Source: Pseudomonas sp. ABC1 (lineage in GTDB: Bacteria > Pseudomonadota > Gammaproteobacteria > Pseudomonadales > Pseudomonadaceae). From it: a stretch of DNA of 64,000 bases. The notes below the pieces were generated by a model. It worked only from the letters and a program-made list of their open reading frames with translations. It did not search any database and was not told the DNA's origin. The translations under genes were made by a program, and so were the position numbers. Below are positions 52,375-61,514 of the stretch, piece after piece. Each line of letters opens with the position of its first letter. Positions within the stretch are counted from its first letter, which is position 1. The stretch is taken from NCBI RefSeq assembly GCF_013395055.1, contig NZ_CP058349.1, positions 1,920,001 to 1,984,000 of the forward strand. The letters are read 5' to 3'.

Positions 52375-53691
52375 TCACCCCTGCAAGCGGTTGGCAAAAC
52401 GGCTGACCGCGCCCACCACATGCTGGGCGCCATCCTGGATTTCCAGGATCACCGCACCAGCCTGGTTGGCCAGTTGCAGCCCCAGCTCCACCTGGGACTT
52501 GCTCTGGGCCATGCTGTCGACGGCGGCCTGGGCCAGTTGCTGGTTACGTTGCACGACTTCGATGATCTCGTCGGTGGCGGAGCTGGTGCGACCGGCCAGT
52601 TGCCGCACTTCATCGGCGACCACCGCGAACCCGCGCCCCTGCTCACCGGCCCTGGCGGCCTCGATGGCGGCATTCAGCGCCAGCAGGTTGGTCTGCTGGG
52701 CAATGCCGCCGATGGTCTGCACGATGGAGCTGATCAGCAGCGACTGCTTGCCCAGGTCCTCGATGCCGAGGGAAGCATCCTGCACCTGTTCGGCGATCCG
52801 GTGCATGACGCTGACCGTATCCTGCGTCACCTGGGCACCGCGCCGGGACGTTTCATCCGTCTGCAGGGACGTGCTGTAGGCGATCTCGGCAGCCTCGCTG
52901 ACCTCCATCTCGCGCTGCACCTGATCGGTGACCACGATGGCGAACTTCACCACCTTGTAAAGCTCGTCACGGGTATTGAGGACCGGGTTGTAGGAGGCCT
53001 CCAGCCAGATTGGCGAGCCGTTGTGGGCCACGCGCTTGAAGCGGTCCGCAACATACTCGCCCTTGTTCAAGCGCGCCCAGAATGCCTGATAGCTCGGCGA
53101 GGCGACCTCGGCCGGGTCGCAGAACAGGCTGTGGTGCCGCCCCTGGATATCCTCGAGCCTGTAGCCCATCGCTTGCAGGAAGCGCTCGTTGGCCGTCAGC
53201 ACTTCCCCCTTGAGATTGAATTCGATGACGGCGGTGGAGCGCAGCAGCGCCTTGATCAGCCCTTCGTTCTCCTTCGCAAGCTCGACCGCCTCGGTCACAT
53301 CGCTGGCGAAACAGACCGCGCGGGACACCTGGCCAGCGTTGTCCTTGAGTGGTTGCCAGACAGCCCGCAGCCAGATCTCGCGGCCATCCCGACGCAGGAA
53401 GCGGTAGTGATCGCTGACATGCGCGCCGTTGGCGATGGCCGTCTTCAACCGGCGATAGCAGTCAAGTTGGCGGACATATTCGGGAATCACATCATCCAGC
53501 GAACGTCCGACCAGCTCATGCCGTTCGTACTGCATGGCTTGCAGGAACCGCTCGTTGGCTGACTCTACCCGTCCCTGGGTATCGATGGAAAAAGCGATCA
53601 GCTCGCTTTCCATGGCTTCCCTCACCTGGCGGAGTTCAGCGATTTCCTGCTGTAGAGCGGCATTCTCGAGTTTCAGGCGGCGGTCGAACAT
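52375..53691 (-). CDS. bdlA: BdlA-like chemoreceptor with two PAS domains (biofilm dispersion)
   Basis: A 438-aa soluble receptor. PAS1 (about 20-130) has IDTQGRVESANERFLQAMQYE, and PAS2 (about 140-250) has NLKGEVLTANERFLQAMGYR and FCDPAEVASPSYQAFW. The MCP signalling domain (about 255-438) has the conserved tip QTNLLALNAAIEAARAGEQG. There are no membrane helices. This matches BdlA of P. aeruginosa (417 aa), which is proteolytically processed and links c-di-GMP and nutrient cues to biofilm dispersion. A neighbouring short coiled coil opens the protein. A closely related energy-taxis PAS receptor cannot be excluded. Confidence 0.82.
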   Translation of the reverse strand: MFDRRLKLENAALQQEIAELRQVREAMESELIAFSIDTQGRVESANERFLQAMQYERHELVGRSLDDVIPEYVRQLDCYRRLKTAIANGAHVSDHYRFLRRDGREIWLRAVWQPLKDNAGQVSRAVCFASDVTEAVELAKENEGLIKALLRSTAVIEFNLKGEVLTANERFLQAMGYRLEDIQGRHHSLFCDPAEVASPSYQAFWARLNKGEYVADRFKRVAHNGSPIWLEASYNPVLNTRDELYKVVKFAIVVTDQVQREMEVSEAAEIAYSTSLQTDETSRRGAQVTQDTVSVMHRIAEQVQDASLGIEDLGKQSLLISSIVQTIGGIAQQTNLLALNAAIEAARAGEQGRGFAVVADEVRQLAGRTSSATDEIIEVVQRNQQLAQAAVDSMAQSKSQVELGLQLANQAGAVILEIQDGAQHVVGAVSRFANRLQG

Positions 53692-53897
53692 GGCGGCAAT
53701 CCCTGGCGGCGGAAATATTCGAATCGAAGCAGGGTGATGTGCCCGAACGAGCGCGCGGTCCCTGGCCTCTGTTTATCTGTGATAGCAGATAGCCTGATTC
53801 GTTCCTTGGCAGCAAAGACGCAAAAATCGCTCAACAGGAATGAAAATCGCCCCGAATCCGCAGACCGGGGCTAGAACGTCCATATAAGGCCGTGGAC
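53692..53897. other. Intergenic region upstream of the BdlA-like gene with a 6-bp dyad
   Basis: TATCTG-N6-CAGATA (53774-53791) is the only structured motif seen, about 85 bases above the receptor start. It could be an operator. The rest, partly AT-rich around 53800-53860, shows no gene. Confidence 0.4.
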
Positions 53898-54500
53898 TCA
53901 GAACCTGTCGACGATCACGACATCGTCCAGCTCCAGCTTGCCGACGCGCGGCTTGGGCTCCTGCACGCGCTTGCCGATTGCCACCATCAGGCCGATGACG
54001 TGGTTCTCCGGCAGATTGATCAGCTTGCCAACCGCCTCGAAGTCAAAACCGATCATCGGCCCCGAATCCAGCCCCTTGCCCTGGGCCGCCAGCATCAGGG
54101 TCTGCGCCACCAGGCCGCAACTGCGCATGGCTTCATCCCGCTGGGTTTCAGGCTTGCCGCGGTAATAGCCATCGATGGCACCCGCCATATAGGCCTGGAC
54201 CTCCTCGGGCGCACCGTCCCATACCCGCTCGGCGTTGAGTGCCCAACTGTCGACCTGGGCGCAAACGATCACCAGCATCGTCGCATCGGTCATCTGCGCC
54301 TGGTCCCAGCCGGCTTCGCGAATCCGGGCGCGCAGTTGCGGATCGGTGACATCGACGAAGCGCACGTGTTGCAGGTTGAATGCCGTGGGCGCCAGGCGAG
54401 CCAATTGGAACAGTTCGTTCCGCGCCTCGCGGTCGAGCTGGAAGTCGGGGTCATAGACCTTTACAGCGCGGCGATTACGAATTGCATCTTCAACGTGCAT
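53898..54500 (-). CDS. Nitroreductase-family NAD(P)H-flavin oxidoreductase
   Basis: A 200-aa FMN-dependent reductase. MHVEDAIRNRRAVKVYDPDF opens with the R-x-R-R-A-V motif that binds FMN phosphate, and LAPTAFNLQHVRFVDV and GPMIGFDFEAVGKLINLPEN are typical of the family. The start ATG 54498-54500 has GGAGA eight bases upstream; ATGs at 54516-54518 lack a site. The substrate could be a quinone or nitroaromatic and is not specified by sequence. It is followed upstream by the pckA terminator. Confidence 0.88.
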   Translation of the reverse strand: MHVEDAIRNRRAVKVYDPDFQLDREARNELFQLARLAPTAFNLQHVRFVDVTDPQLRARIREAGWDQAQMTDATMLVIVCAQVDSWALNAERVWDGAPEEVQAYMAGAIDGYYRGKPETQRDEAMRSCGLVAQTLMLAAQGKGLDSGPMIGFDFEAVGKLINLPENHVIGLMVAIGKRVQEPKPRVGKLELDDVVIVDRF

Positions 54501-54615
54501 CTGGCGGTTCTCCATCATTCAAAAGTGGCGCCATGCTAAAAGCCGCCCATGCAGTAATCCAGCCGCTCCGGTCGATAGCTCCCATCATCTTTTTCGATAC
54601 GGTCATGCACAAACG

Positions 54616-54639
54616 AAAAAGCCGCCCGAAGGCGGCTTT
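54616..54639 (-). terminator. Terminator of pckA
   Basis: AAAGCCGCC pairs with GGCGGCTTT around CGAA; on the minus strand it ends in TTTTT. It lies 16 bases after the pckA stop. Confidence 0.85.
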
Positions 54640-54654
54640 CGATAAAGCTGAGAC

Positions 54655-56196
54655 TCAGAGTTGCGGGCCGGCAGCCTTGATCGCATCGGAGACATCGAAC
54701 TTCTTGAAGTTCTCAATGAACAGCCCGGCAAGGCCTTTGGCGGCCTCGTCGTAGGCATTGCCGTCGGCCCAGGTGTTGCGCGGGTTGAGCAGCACGGGCT
54801 CGACGCCCGGAACAGCCTTCGGCACGTCCAGGTTGATGATCGGCAGGTGTTCGGTCTCGGCACCGATCAGCGCACCGCTCTGGATGGCTGCGATCACGGC
54901 ACGGGTAGTCGGAATGTTGAAACGCTTGCCGACGCCGTAGCCACCACCCGTCCAGCCGGTGTTGACCAGATAGACCTTGGAGCCGAACGCCTGGATACGC
55001 TTGATCAGCAGCTCGGCATAAACGCCAGCCGGACGCGGGAAGAACGGCGCGCCGAAGCAGGTGGAGAAGGTCGACTTGATACCGCTACCCGACCCCATCT
55101 CGGTGGAACCGACCAGCGCAGTGTAGCCGGACAGGAAGTGGTAGGCCGCCTGCTCGTTGTTGAGGATGGACACCGGAGGCAGTACGCCGGTCAGGTCGCA
55201 GGTGAGGAAGATCACCGCGTTCGGCTCGCCACCGAGGTTCTTCTCGGAGCGCTTCTCGACGTGCTCCAGCGGATAGGCGGCGCGGCTATTCTGGGTCAGG
55301 CTGTCGTCGGCGTAGTCCGGGGCATGCTGGTCGTCCAGCACCACGTTCTCCAGCACGCTGCCGAATTTGATGGCCTTCCAAATCACCGGCTCGTTCTTCT
55401 CGGACAGGTCGATGCACTTGGCATAGCAACCACCTTCGATGTTGAACACCACGCCAGTGCCCCAGCCGTGCTCGTCATCGCCGATCAGGAAACGCGACTC
55501 GTCGGCGGACAGGGTGGTCTTGCCCGTGCCCGACAGACCGAAGAACAGCGTCACGTCGCCTTCTTCGCCGATGTTGGCGGCGCAGTGCATCGGCAGCACG
55601 TCGGCTTCCGGCAGCAGGAAGTTCTGCACGGAGAACATGGCTTTCTTCATCTCACCCGCATAGCGCATGCCGGCGATCAGGACTTTCTTCTGCGCGAAGT
55701 TGATGATCACGCAGCCATCGGAGTTGGTGCCATCGCGCTCGGGAACGCACTCGAAATTGGCGACGTTGAGCACCTGCCACTCATCCTTGCCCGCCGGGTT
55801 GTACTGCGCGGGGTTGATGAACAGCGCCTGGCCGAACAGGTTCTGCCAGGCCGTCGCGGTGGTCATGCGTACCGGCAGGTAGTGGGCTTCGGAGGAGCCG
55901 ACATGAACGTGGGAAACGAAATGATCCTGGGCCGCGTTGAAGGCTTCTACGCGCTGCCACAGGGCATCGAAACGGTCGGCCGGGAACGGACGGTTGATCG
56001 GCCCCCAGGCGATGTCGGACTGGGTGCCCGACTCTTCGACGATGAAGCGATCGGCCGGGGAACGGCCGGTGCGATGACCGGTCTTCACGACAAGCGCGCC
56101 ATTGGCGGCCAGTTGGCCCTCACCGCGCCTGATGGCCTCTTCGACCAGTTGCGCGGCGCTGACATCGGTGTACACGGCGTGAGTGACTTGTGTCAT
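54655..56196 (-). CDS. pckA: Phosphoenolpyruvate carboxykinase (ATP)
   Basis: A 513-aa gluconeogenic enzyme converting oxaloacetate and ATP to PEP. The kinase 1a P-loop is FFGLSGTGKTTLSAD, with metal-binding His in VSHVHVGSSEAHY and EGGCYAKCIDLSEKNEPVIW. GHRTGRSPADRFIVEE near the N-terminus and NTGWTGGGYGVGKRF are further family signatures. The start MTQVTHAVYTDV (56194-56196) gives the length of P. aeruginosa PckA. It is monocistronic with a clear terminator. Confidence 0.96.
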   Translation of the reverse strand: MTQVTHAVYTDVSAAQLVEEAIRRGEGQLAANGALVVKTGHRTGRSPADRFIVEESGTQSDIAWGPINRPFPADRFDALWQRVEAFNAAQDHFVSHVHVGSSEAHYLPVRMTTATAWQNLFGQALFINPAQYNPAGKDEWQVLNVANFECVPERDGTNSDGCVIINFAQKKVLIAGMRYAGEMKKAMFSVQNFLLPEADVLPMHCAANIGEEGDVTLFFGLSGTGKTTLSADESRFLIGDDEHGWGTGVVFNIEGGCYAKCIDLSEKNEPVIWKAIKFGSVLENVVLDDQHAPDYADDSLTQNSRAAYPLEHVEKRSEKNLGGEPNAVIFLTCDLTGVLPPVSILNNEQAAYHFLSGYTALVGSTEMGSGSGIKSTFSTCFGAPFFPRPAGVYAELLIKRIQAFGSKVYLVNTGWTGGGYGVGKRFNIPTTRAVIAAIQSGALIGAETEHLPIINLDVPKAVPGVEPVLLNPRNTWADGNAYDEAAKGLAGLFIENFKKFDVSDAIKAAGPQL

Positions 56197-56386
56197 GTGT
56201 GTGGTTCCCCGTCGGCTCCAGGCCGATTCCTCCATAGCTGAGTTGTAGCGGACCCGTTTGCGCGCTACATCGAAAAAGCAGGCGCCGGATTATGCCAGAA
56301 ATCTCGACCGCTGTTGAGGTTTCATCGCGCTCGCGAAAAAACCTCAACGGGAGGCTCTGGCTCAGGCCATGGGGAGGGGCATGCGA

Positions 56387-57274
56387 TCAGTGAACGGTAT
56401 CCGAAGGCGCCTGGCTGCCACCGCCGGAGAACAACTGGGCGATATCGGTGGCATCGAATACCTGGCTCTGGTTGCAGAATTGGCAATCGACGCTCACCGT
56501 ACCGCCCTGCTCAGCCAGCAACTGCTCGGCATCTTCGCGCCCGAGGCTGATCAGGGCATTGGCCGAACGCTCACGCGAGCAACTGCAACGAAACTCGATC
56601 GGACGAGGCTCGAACAAGCGCACTGACTCTTCGTGGTACAGGCGGTGCAGTTGCGTCTCCGCATCCAACCCGAGCATTTCCTCGGCCTTTAGGGTGTCGG
56701 CCAGGGTCGTCACATGCTGCCAACTGGCGATGCGCTCCTCCGTATCCCGGATGCGGTCAGGCGGCAATTGCTGTAACAACAGACCGGCGGCACGGCGGCC
56801 GTCGGCCCTCAGCCAGACGCGGGTAGGCAACTGTTCGGAGTTGGCAAAATAAGAGGACAGGCAGGCGCCCAGGTCGACGCCGTCCAGCGGGACGATGCCT
56901 TGGTAGCGCTGCCCCTTGACCGGGTCGACCGTCATGGCCAGCACACCATCGGGCATCAATTGCGCCAGGCCGGCGTCGGCAGCCACCTGCGCGGCGTCGT
57001 AGCGGGCAATCGCGCGAATTTCGCGCTGGCTGGAACACTCGACCATCAGCAGCGGCACCGCGCCACTGGAGCGGGCCTGGAGAATCAACAGCCCATCGAA
57101 TTTGAGCGTGCCGACCAGCAGGGCGGCGGCGGCCAGCAGCTCGCCCAGGAGCTGCGCCACAGGCTCGGGATAGGAATGCTTGGCCAGCACATGCTGGTAG
57201 CTTTCCTCCAGGGTGGCTATGTCACCACGGACATCGGTGTCTTCGAAAATGAAACGCTGGGTATGGTCGAACAT
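56387..57274 (-). CDS. hslO: Hsp33 redox-regulated chaperone
   Basis: A 295-aa holdase activated by oxidation and heat. The zinc-binding cysteines are in RCSCSRE and VDCQFCNQSQVF near the C-terminus, the CxC and CxxC of the Hsp33 switch. MFDHTQRFIFEDTDVRGDIA opens the protein, and SYQHVLAKHSYPEPVAQLLGELLAAAALL and LLMVECSSQREIRAIARYD are typical. The start at 57272-57274 is chosen over an upstream Met in poor sequence. The pckA gene is next downstream, 190 bases away on the same strand. Confidence 0.95.
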   Translation of the reverse strand: MFDHTQRFIFEDTDVRGDIATLEESYQHVLAKHSYPEPVAQLLGELLAAAALLVGTLKFDGLLILQARSSGAVPLLMVECSSQREIRAIARYDAAQVAADAGLAQLMPDGVLAMTVDPVKGQRYQGIVPLDGVDLGACLSSYFANSEQLPTRVWLRADGRRAAGLLLQQLPPDRIRDTEERIASWQHVTTLADTLKAEEMLGLDAETQLHRLYHEESVRLFEPRPIEFRCSCSRERSANALISLGREDAEQLLAEQGGTVSVDCQFCNQSQVFDATDIAQLFSGGGSQAPSDTVH

Positions 57275-57385
57275 GCCGGGCTCGCAGCTACAGAGCAAAG
57301 GGCTGGGGATTCTAGGCGCAAAGCGGTCGGCGACCAAGAGGAGCGCGCGGCAGGCAGCCGCCCCGAAAGGCGGCGTGCACCGCGT

Positions 57386-57556
57386 TTATACGCGGGGACC
57401 GCGGCCCCGCCCAAAGATTAGCGATACGACAAACAGCACCAGGAAGATAACGAACAGAATCTTCGCGATCCCCGCAGCGGTGCCAGCGATGCCGCCAAAG
57501 CCCAGTACAGCGGCGATGATGGCGATGATCAGGAAAGTAACGGCCCAGCTCAGCAT
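57386..57556 (-). CDS. DUF1328/YtjA-family small membrane protein
   Basis: A 56-aa protein, MLSWAVTFLIIAIIAAVLGF followed by GGIAGTAAGIAKILFVIFLVLFVVSLIFGRG, matching the YtjA family of tiny two-helix membrane proteins. The start follows AGGAATGACATC. The function is unknown, though members are often stress- or stationary-phase-expressed. It lies between hslO and the 73-aa gene on the same strand. Confidence 0.88.
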   Translation of the reverse strand: MLSWAVTFLIIAIIAAVLGFGGIAGTAAGIAKILFVIFLVLFVVSLIFGRGRGPRV

Positions 57557-57639
57557 GATGTCATTCCTCTTCTTTTCATTGAGTTCACCTGTGTACGGCC
57601 TTCCTGGCGAACATCCCTGATCACCCAATCGTGCCCGGA

Positions 57640-57861
57640 TCAGAACACCCAGCGCTGTTCGCTCTGGCTCGACTGATAGTTCACGGGTACCCGCTTGGCC
57701 TGTGGCTCCTGTAGTGATTGAGCGCCAGGCGACTGAATTCGTTCCACCGACGCCTGCTGTACGGCCTCATACGAAAGCCCGGACCCTGTGACCAGCAAGG
57801 CGAATACGGATGCGGCCAGAAATCCGGAATTTGCAATCGACGCAAGGATGACTCGTTTCAT
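57640..57861 (-). CDS. Small exported hypothetical protein near algB
   Basis: A 73-aa protein. Residues 1-28 look like a signal or membrane segment (MKRVILASIANSGFLAASVF, ALLVTGSG), followed by a Gln/Ser-rich tail (QSLQEPQAKRVPVNYQSSQS). CAGGAG lies ten bases before the start. It is not recognised; a small gene is found at this place near algB in P. aeruginosa. The tail has no known motif. Confidence 0.6.
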   Translation of the reverse strand: MKRVILASIANSGFLAASVFALLVTGSGLSYEAVQQASVERIQSPGAQSLQEPQAKRVPVNYQSSQSEQRWVF

Positions 57862-58353
57862 GCTCGGGCACTCCTGTGGCTGGCGATCATTCTTCTTTAC
57901 GTGGGCTTAACCGTTGCAGCCTGCATGCCAGTCTTTGAAAAAATAAAATCGCTTGAAAATCAAATAGATAGAAAAACAAACCTGATGACTTTCAATTCAA
58001 TTTGCATGAGCGCCCTCGGGACTCCGGGCTTTTTGCACGACAATGCCCAGGCAAACCAGCTTGCCGACCTCCGTCGCAGATACCGGGCCTTGGGTGGAAA
58101 ACCATTCAAATCAGATAGTTGCCAGACATTCATGGCCAGGAATGAACAGCTGAAAATAACCGTCAGAGCTGCTTTCCGTGCAACTTGCATGAGTTTTCAT
58201 AGACTAATGCCGGCAGCACTCCCCCGATAACGCGCCCGCGACATGCCACCCAAAGAAAGCACGATTGGTGACGGACTTCACAGACAGCGCCCGGAGAAGT
58301 CGCCAGAATGCCAACTTGAATTGCACTATCGCCTTACCCAGACAGGAGCCGTC
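57862..58353. other. Intergenic region upstream of algB with an AT-rich patch
   Basis: About 490 bases. Between 57935 and 58060 the DNA is strikingly AT-rich (GAAAAAATAAAATCGCTTG and similar) in a roughly 65% GC genome. An open frame on the plus strand (about 57900-58230) encodes a hydrophobic stretch then charged sequence, but no start codon with a ribosome-binding site is found, so no gene is called. Confidence 0.4.
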
Positions 58354-59700
58354 ATGCAGCAAACCCCGGAGATCAGTGGACGCATTCTGCTCGTGGATGA
58401 CGAAACGGCCATCCTGCGCACGTTCCGCTATTGCCTGGAAGACAGGGGCTACAACGTCGTCACCGCCTCCAGCGCGGCACAGGCGGAGGCGATCCTCCAG
58501 CGCCAGGTATTCGACTTGTGCTTCCTTGACCTGCGACTGGGAGAGGACAACGGCCTCGACGTACTGCAACAGATGCGCCTGACAGCGCCCTGGATGCGCG
58601 TGGTGATCGTGACAGCGCACTCGGCCATCGATACCGCGGTCGATGCGATGCAGGCCGGTGCAGCGGACTACCTGGTCAAACCCTGCAGCCCCGAGCAACT
58701 GCGCATGGCCGCCGCCAAGCAACTGGAAATGCGCCAGATGGCGGCACGCCTGGAAGCCCTCGAAGGGGAAATGCAAAAGCCCAGCGACAGCCTGGGCTCA
58801 TACAGCCCAGCCATGATGAACGTGCTGGAGACAGCCCGGCAGGTGGCCGACACCGATGCCAACATCCTCATCCTGGGCGAATCCGGCACAGGCAAGGGCG
58901 AACTGGCGCGCGCCATCCACACCTGGAGCCGACGCTCCAGGAAAGACTTCATCACCATCAACTGCCCCTCCCTTTCAGCCGAGCTGATGGAAAGCGAACT
59001 GTTCGGGCATAACCGGGGCGCCTTCACTGGCGCATCGGAAAGTACCCTCGGTCGCGTCAACCAGGCAGACGGTGGCACCTTGTTCCTCGATGAGATCGGG
59101 GACTTCCCCCTCCCCTTGCAGCCCAAGCTTCTGCGCTTCATCCAGGACAAGGAATACGAGCGCATTGGCGACCCCGTGACCCGCCGTGCGGATGTCCGCA
59201 TCCTCGCCGCCACCAACCTCAACCTGGATGAAATGGTGCGCGAAGGCCGCTTCCGTGAAGACCTGCTCTACCGCCTCAACGTCATCACACTGACCCTGCC
59301 GCCAATGCGCGAACGCCCGGAAGACATCATGGCACTGGCGGAACGCTTCCTCGCCCAGTTCGTCAAGAGCTATGGACGGCCTGCCCGCGGCTTCAGCGAA
59401 ACAGCGATTGCGGCATTGCGCGGCTATCGCTGGCCCGGCAACGTGCGCGAACTGCGCAATGTGATCGAGCGCGCCAGCATCATATGCCCACAACCGATGA
59501 TCGAAATCAGCCACCTCGGCCTGGGCGAACAGATATCCAGCAATGCACCGCGTATTGGCGAACAGCTCAGCCTGGAGGAACTGGAGAAAGCTCACATAGC
59601 CGGCGTCCTGAGCAACAGCGACACCCTTGACCAGGCTGCCAGGACACTGGGGATCGACGCCTCGACGCTGTACCGGAAACGCAAGCAGTACGGCCTATGA
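58354..59700 (+). CDS. algB: AlgB, NtrC-family response regulator
   Basis: A 448-aa two-component regulator that activates alginate genes in P. aeruginosa. The receiver domain has D59 (FLDLRLGEDNGLDVL) and the lysine of VKPCSPEQL. The AAA+ domain has Walker A GESGTGKGELARAI, the GAFTGA loop in HNRGAFTGASES and FLDEIGDFPLPLQPKLLRF. The C-terminal Fis-type helix-turn-helix is LDQAARTLGIDASTLYRKRKQ. CAGGAG precedes the start at 58354. Despite the sigma-54 interaction motif, P. aeruginosa AlgB is reported to work with other sigma factors. It overlaps kinB by 4 bases. Confidence 0.96.
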   Translation: MQQTPEISGRILLVDDETAILRTFRYCLEDRGYNVVTASSAAQAEAILQRQVFDLCFLDLRLGEDNGLDVLQQMRLTAPWMRVVIVTAHSAIDTAVDAMQAGAADYLVKPCSPEQLRMAAAKQLEMRQMAARLEALEGEMQKPSDSLGSYSPAMMNVLETARQVADTDANILILGESGTGKGELARAIHTWSRRSRKDFITINCPSLSAELMESELFGHNRGAFTGASESTLGRVNQADGGTLFLDEIGDFPLPLQPKLLRFIQDKEYERIGDPVTRRADVRILAATNLNLDEMVREGRFREDLLYRLNVITLTLPPMRERPEDIMALAERFLAQFVKSYGRPARGFSETAIAALRGYRWPGNVRELRNVIERASIICPQPMIEISHLGLGEQISSNAPRIGEQLSLEELEKAHIAGVLSNSDTLDQAARTLGIDASTLYRKRKQYGL

Positions 59701-61484
59701 AATACCAGATGACGCTGAGGACACGGCTGTTTCTCGGATTTTCGGCACTGATGACCGTGGCCTTGTGCGGCCTGCTGCTTGCGCTGTTCAGTGTCATGCA
59801 GATGGCCAGGAACCAGGAACACCTGGCAGGTGCCGACCTCAACACGATCGAGATCAACCAGGAGTTGCGTCAGTCGCTCTCCAACCACATCGTCATCCTG
59901 CTGGACGACTCACTGGACAACACGGCCCTGAAGAACGCCCGTGAGACCTTCAAGGAGATCCTGGGCCAAGCCATGGTCCATAGCCGCTCTCCTGAGGAGC
60001 GCCAGTCATACCAGCGCATAAGCGACACCTACGACGAGTTCAGCGACAGTCTGGAAGCGTTCCAGGAGCCCACCTGGGGTTCCTCGGAAGGAGGGCCATT
60101 GGGCCAGTCTTTCCTGCAACTACGGCAACTGATGGTGGGCATGCAGGATGACGCCCACACCCAGATACGCGCCATGCAGGTGAACAGCCAGGAGCGGGCC
60201 ATACTGCTGGCTGGCCTGCTGGGGCTGACCGGTGTCGCTGTCCTGCTGGTCGGTTTCATCACCGCACACAGCTTCGCCCGCCATTTCGGGACACCGATAG
60301 AACGCCTGGCGAAGGCAGCCGACCAGATCGGCAAAGGCAACTTCGACCTGCGCCTGCCCATGTCGCCCATCTCCGAACTGGCCGCCCTGATTCGCCGCTT
60401 CGGCCTCATGGCCGCGGCCATGGACCGCTTCAAGCAGACCAACGTGCAAGCCTTGCTCGATGGCCAGCAGCGCTTGCAGGCATTGCTCGACAGCATCGAC
60501 GACGGGCTGCTGATCATCGATCGCCAGGGCAACCTGGAACACGCAAACCCCGTCGCCCAGCGGCAACTGGCCCTCGACCCCGGCTACCTCGGCTCGCGCC
60601 TGGGGCAGGTGCTCGGCCATTCGCAACTGGATGAGGCGGTACAACGTGTACTCGGCGATAAACCGCTGATCGCACCGCCTGACGACCTGGTCATCGAAGC
60701 CGATGGCGAGCGCCGGCTGCTGGCATGGCGCATGAGCCCCGTCAGTCACAACGATGGGCATGTCAGCGGCGCCGTGATGGTGCTGCACGATGTCACCGAC
60801 CAACGCAACTTCGAACGGGTGCGCAACGAATTCGTCCTGCGCGCCTCCCATGAACTGCGCACGCCGGTGACGGGCATGCAAATGGCGTTCAGTTTGCTGC
60901 GCGAGCGCACACAGCACCCGCCAGGCAGCAGGGAATCGGACCTGTTCGACACCGTTCACGAAGAAATGCAGCGCCTGATAAGGCTGATCAACGACCTCCT
61001 CAACTTTTCCCGCTACCAGAGCGGTCAGCAGAAGCTGGACCTCCAGCCTGGCGATATCGGCAAGCTACTGTCGGACGCCCGCCAGCGCTTCCTGTCGGCA
61101 GCGCAAGCAGGGGATATCGAGATCAATCTCGACCTGGCCGACACGCTGCCAGAACTGATGATTGACCTGCAGCAGATGGACCGATTGCTGGATAACCTGC
61201 TGAGCAACGCCATACGCCATACCGCTCGCGGGGGCGAAGTGAAACTGATGGCACGCCACCACGGGGAACAGATCACCATCAGTGTCGAGGACAGCGGCGA
61301 AGGCATCCCCTACAGCCAGCAGGCCCGCATCTTCGAACCCTTCGTACAGATCGGCAGGCGCAGGGGCGGTGCGGGCCTGGGCCTGGCCCTGTGCAAGGAG
61401 ATAGCACAACTGCACGGTGGCAGGATCAGCGTGCACTCACGCACGGGGCACGGCACCCTCTTCTACGTCTCGCTGCCGACATGA
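59697..61484 (+). CDS. kinB: KinB sensor histidine kinase
   Basis: A 595-aa membrane kinase, exactly the length of P. aeruginosa KinB. Two membrane helices (about residues 12-33 and 168-190) flank a periplasmic sensor, followed by HAMP (about 190-245), PAS (about 255-350) and kinase domains. The phospho-acceptor is H385 in ASHELRTPVTGMQMAF, the N box is DNLLSNAIRHTARGG and the G boxes are DSGEGIPY and GAGLGLALCKEIA. It pairs with AlgB by the ATGA overlap. In P. aeruginosa, KinB restrains alginate production. Confidence 0.96.
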   Translation: MKYQMTLRTRLFLGFSALMTVALCGLLLALFSVMQMARNQEHLAGADLNTIEINQELRQSLSNHIVILLDDSLDNTALKNARETFKEILGQAMVHSRSPEERQSYQRISDTYDEFSDSLEAFQEPTWGSSEGGPLGQSFLQLRQLMVGMQDDAHTQIRAMQVNSQERAILLAGLLGLTGVAVLLVGFITAHSFARHFGTPIERLAKAADQIGKGNFDLRLPMSPISELAALIRRFGLMAAAMDRFKQTNVQALLDGQQRLQALLDSIDDGLLIIDRQGNLEHANPVAQRQLALDPGYLGSRLGQVLGHSQLDEAVQRVLGDKPLIAPPDDLVIEADGERRLLAWRMSPVSHNDGHVSGAVMVLHDVTDQRNFERVRNEFVLRASHELRTPVTGMQMAFSLLRERTQHPPGSRESDLFDTVHEEMQRLIRLINDLLNFSRYQSGQQKLDLQPGDIGKLLSDARQRFLSAAQAGDIEINLDLADTLPELMIDLQQMDRLLDNLLSNAIRHTARGGEVKLMARHHGEQITISVEDSGEGIPYSQQARIFEPFVQIGRRRGGAGLGLALCKEIAQLHGGRISVHSRTGHGTLFYVSLPT

Positions 61485-61514
61485 CCCACTCGCCATACCG
61501 GCACAAGGTTGCCC

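Noticed and set aside
54661..56241. A 526-codon open frame antisense to pckA.
   Set aside because: It mirrors pckA over its whole length and has no signature of its own.
57718..58230. A 170-codon open frame on the plus strand before algB.
   Set aside because: Its first third is antisense to the 73-aa gene, no Shine-Dalgarno or credible start precedes the hydrophobic part, and the product matches nothing known to me. It is kept only as an observation.
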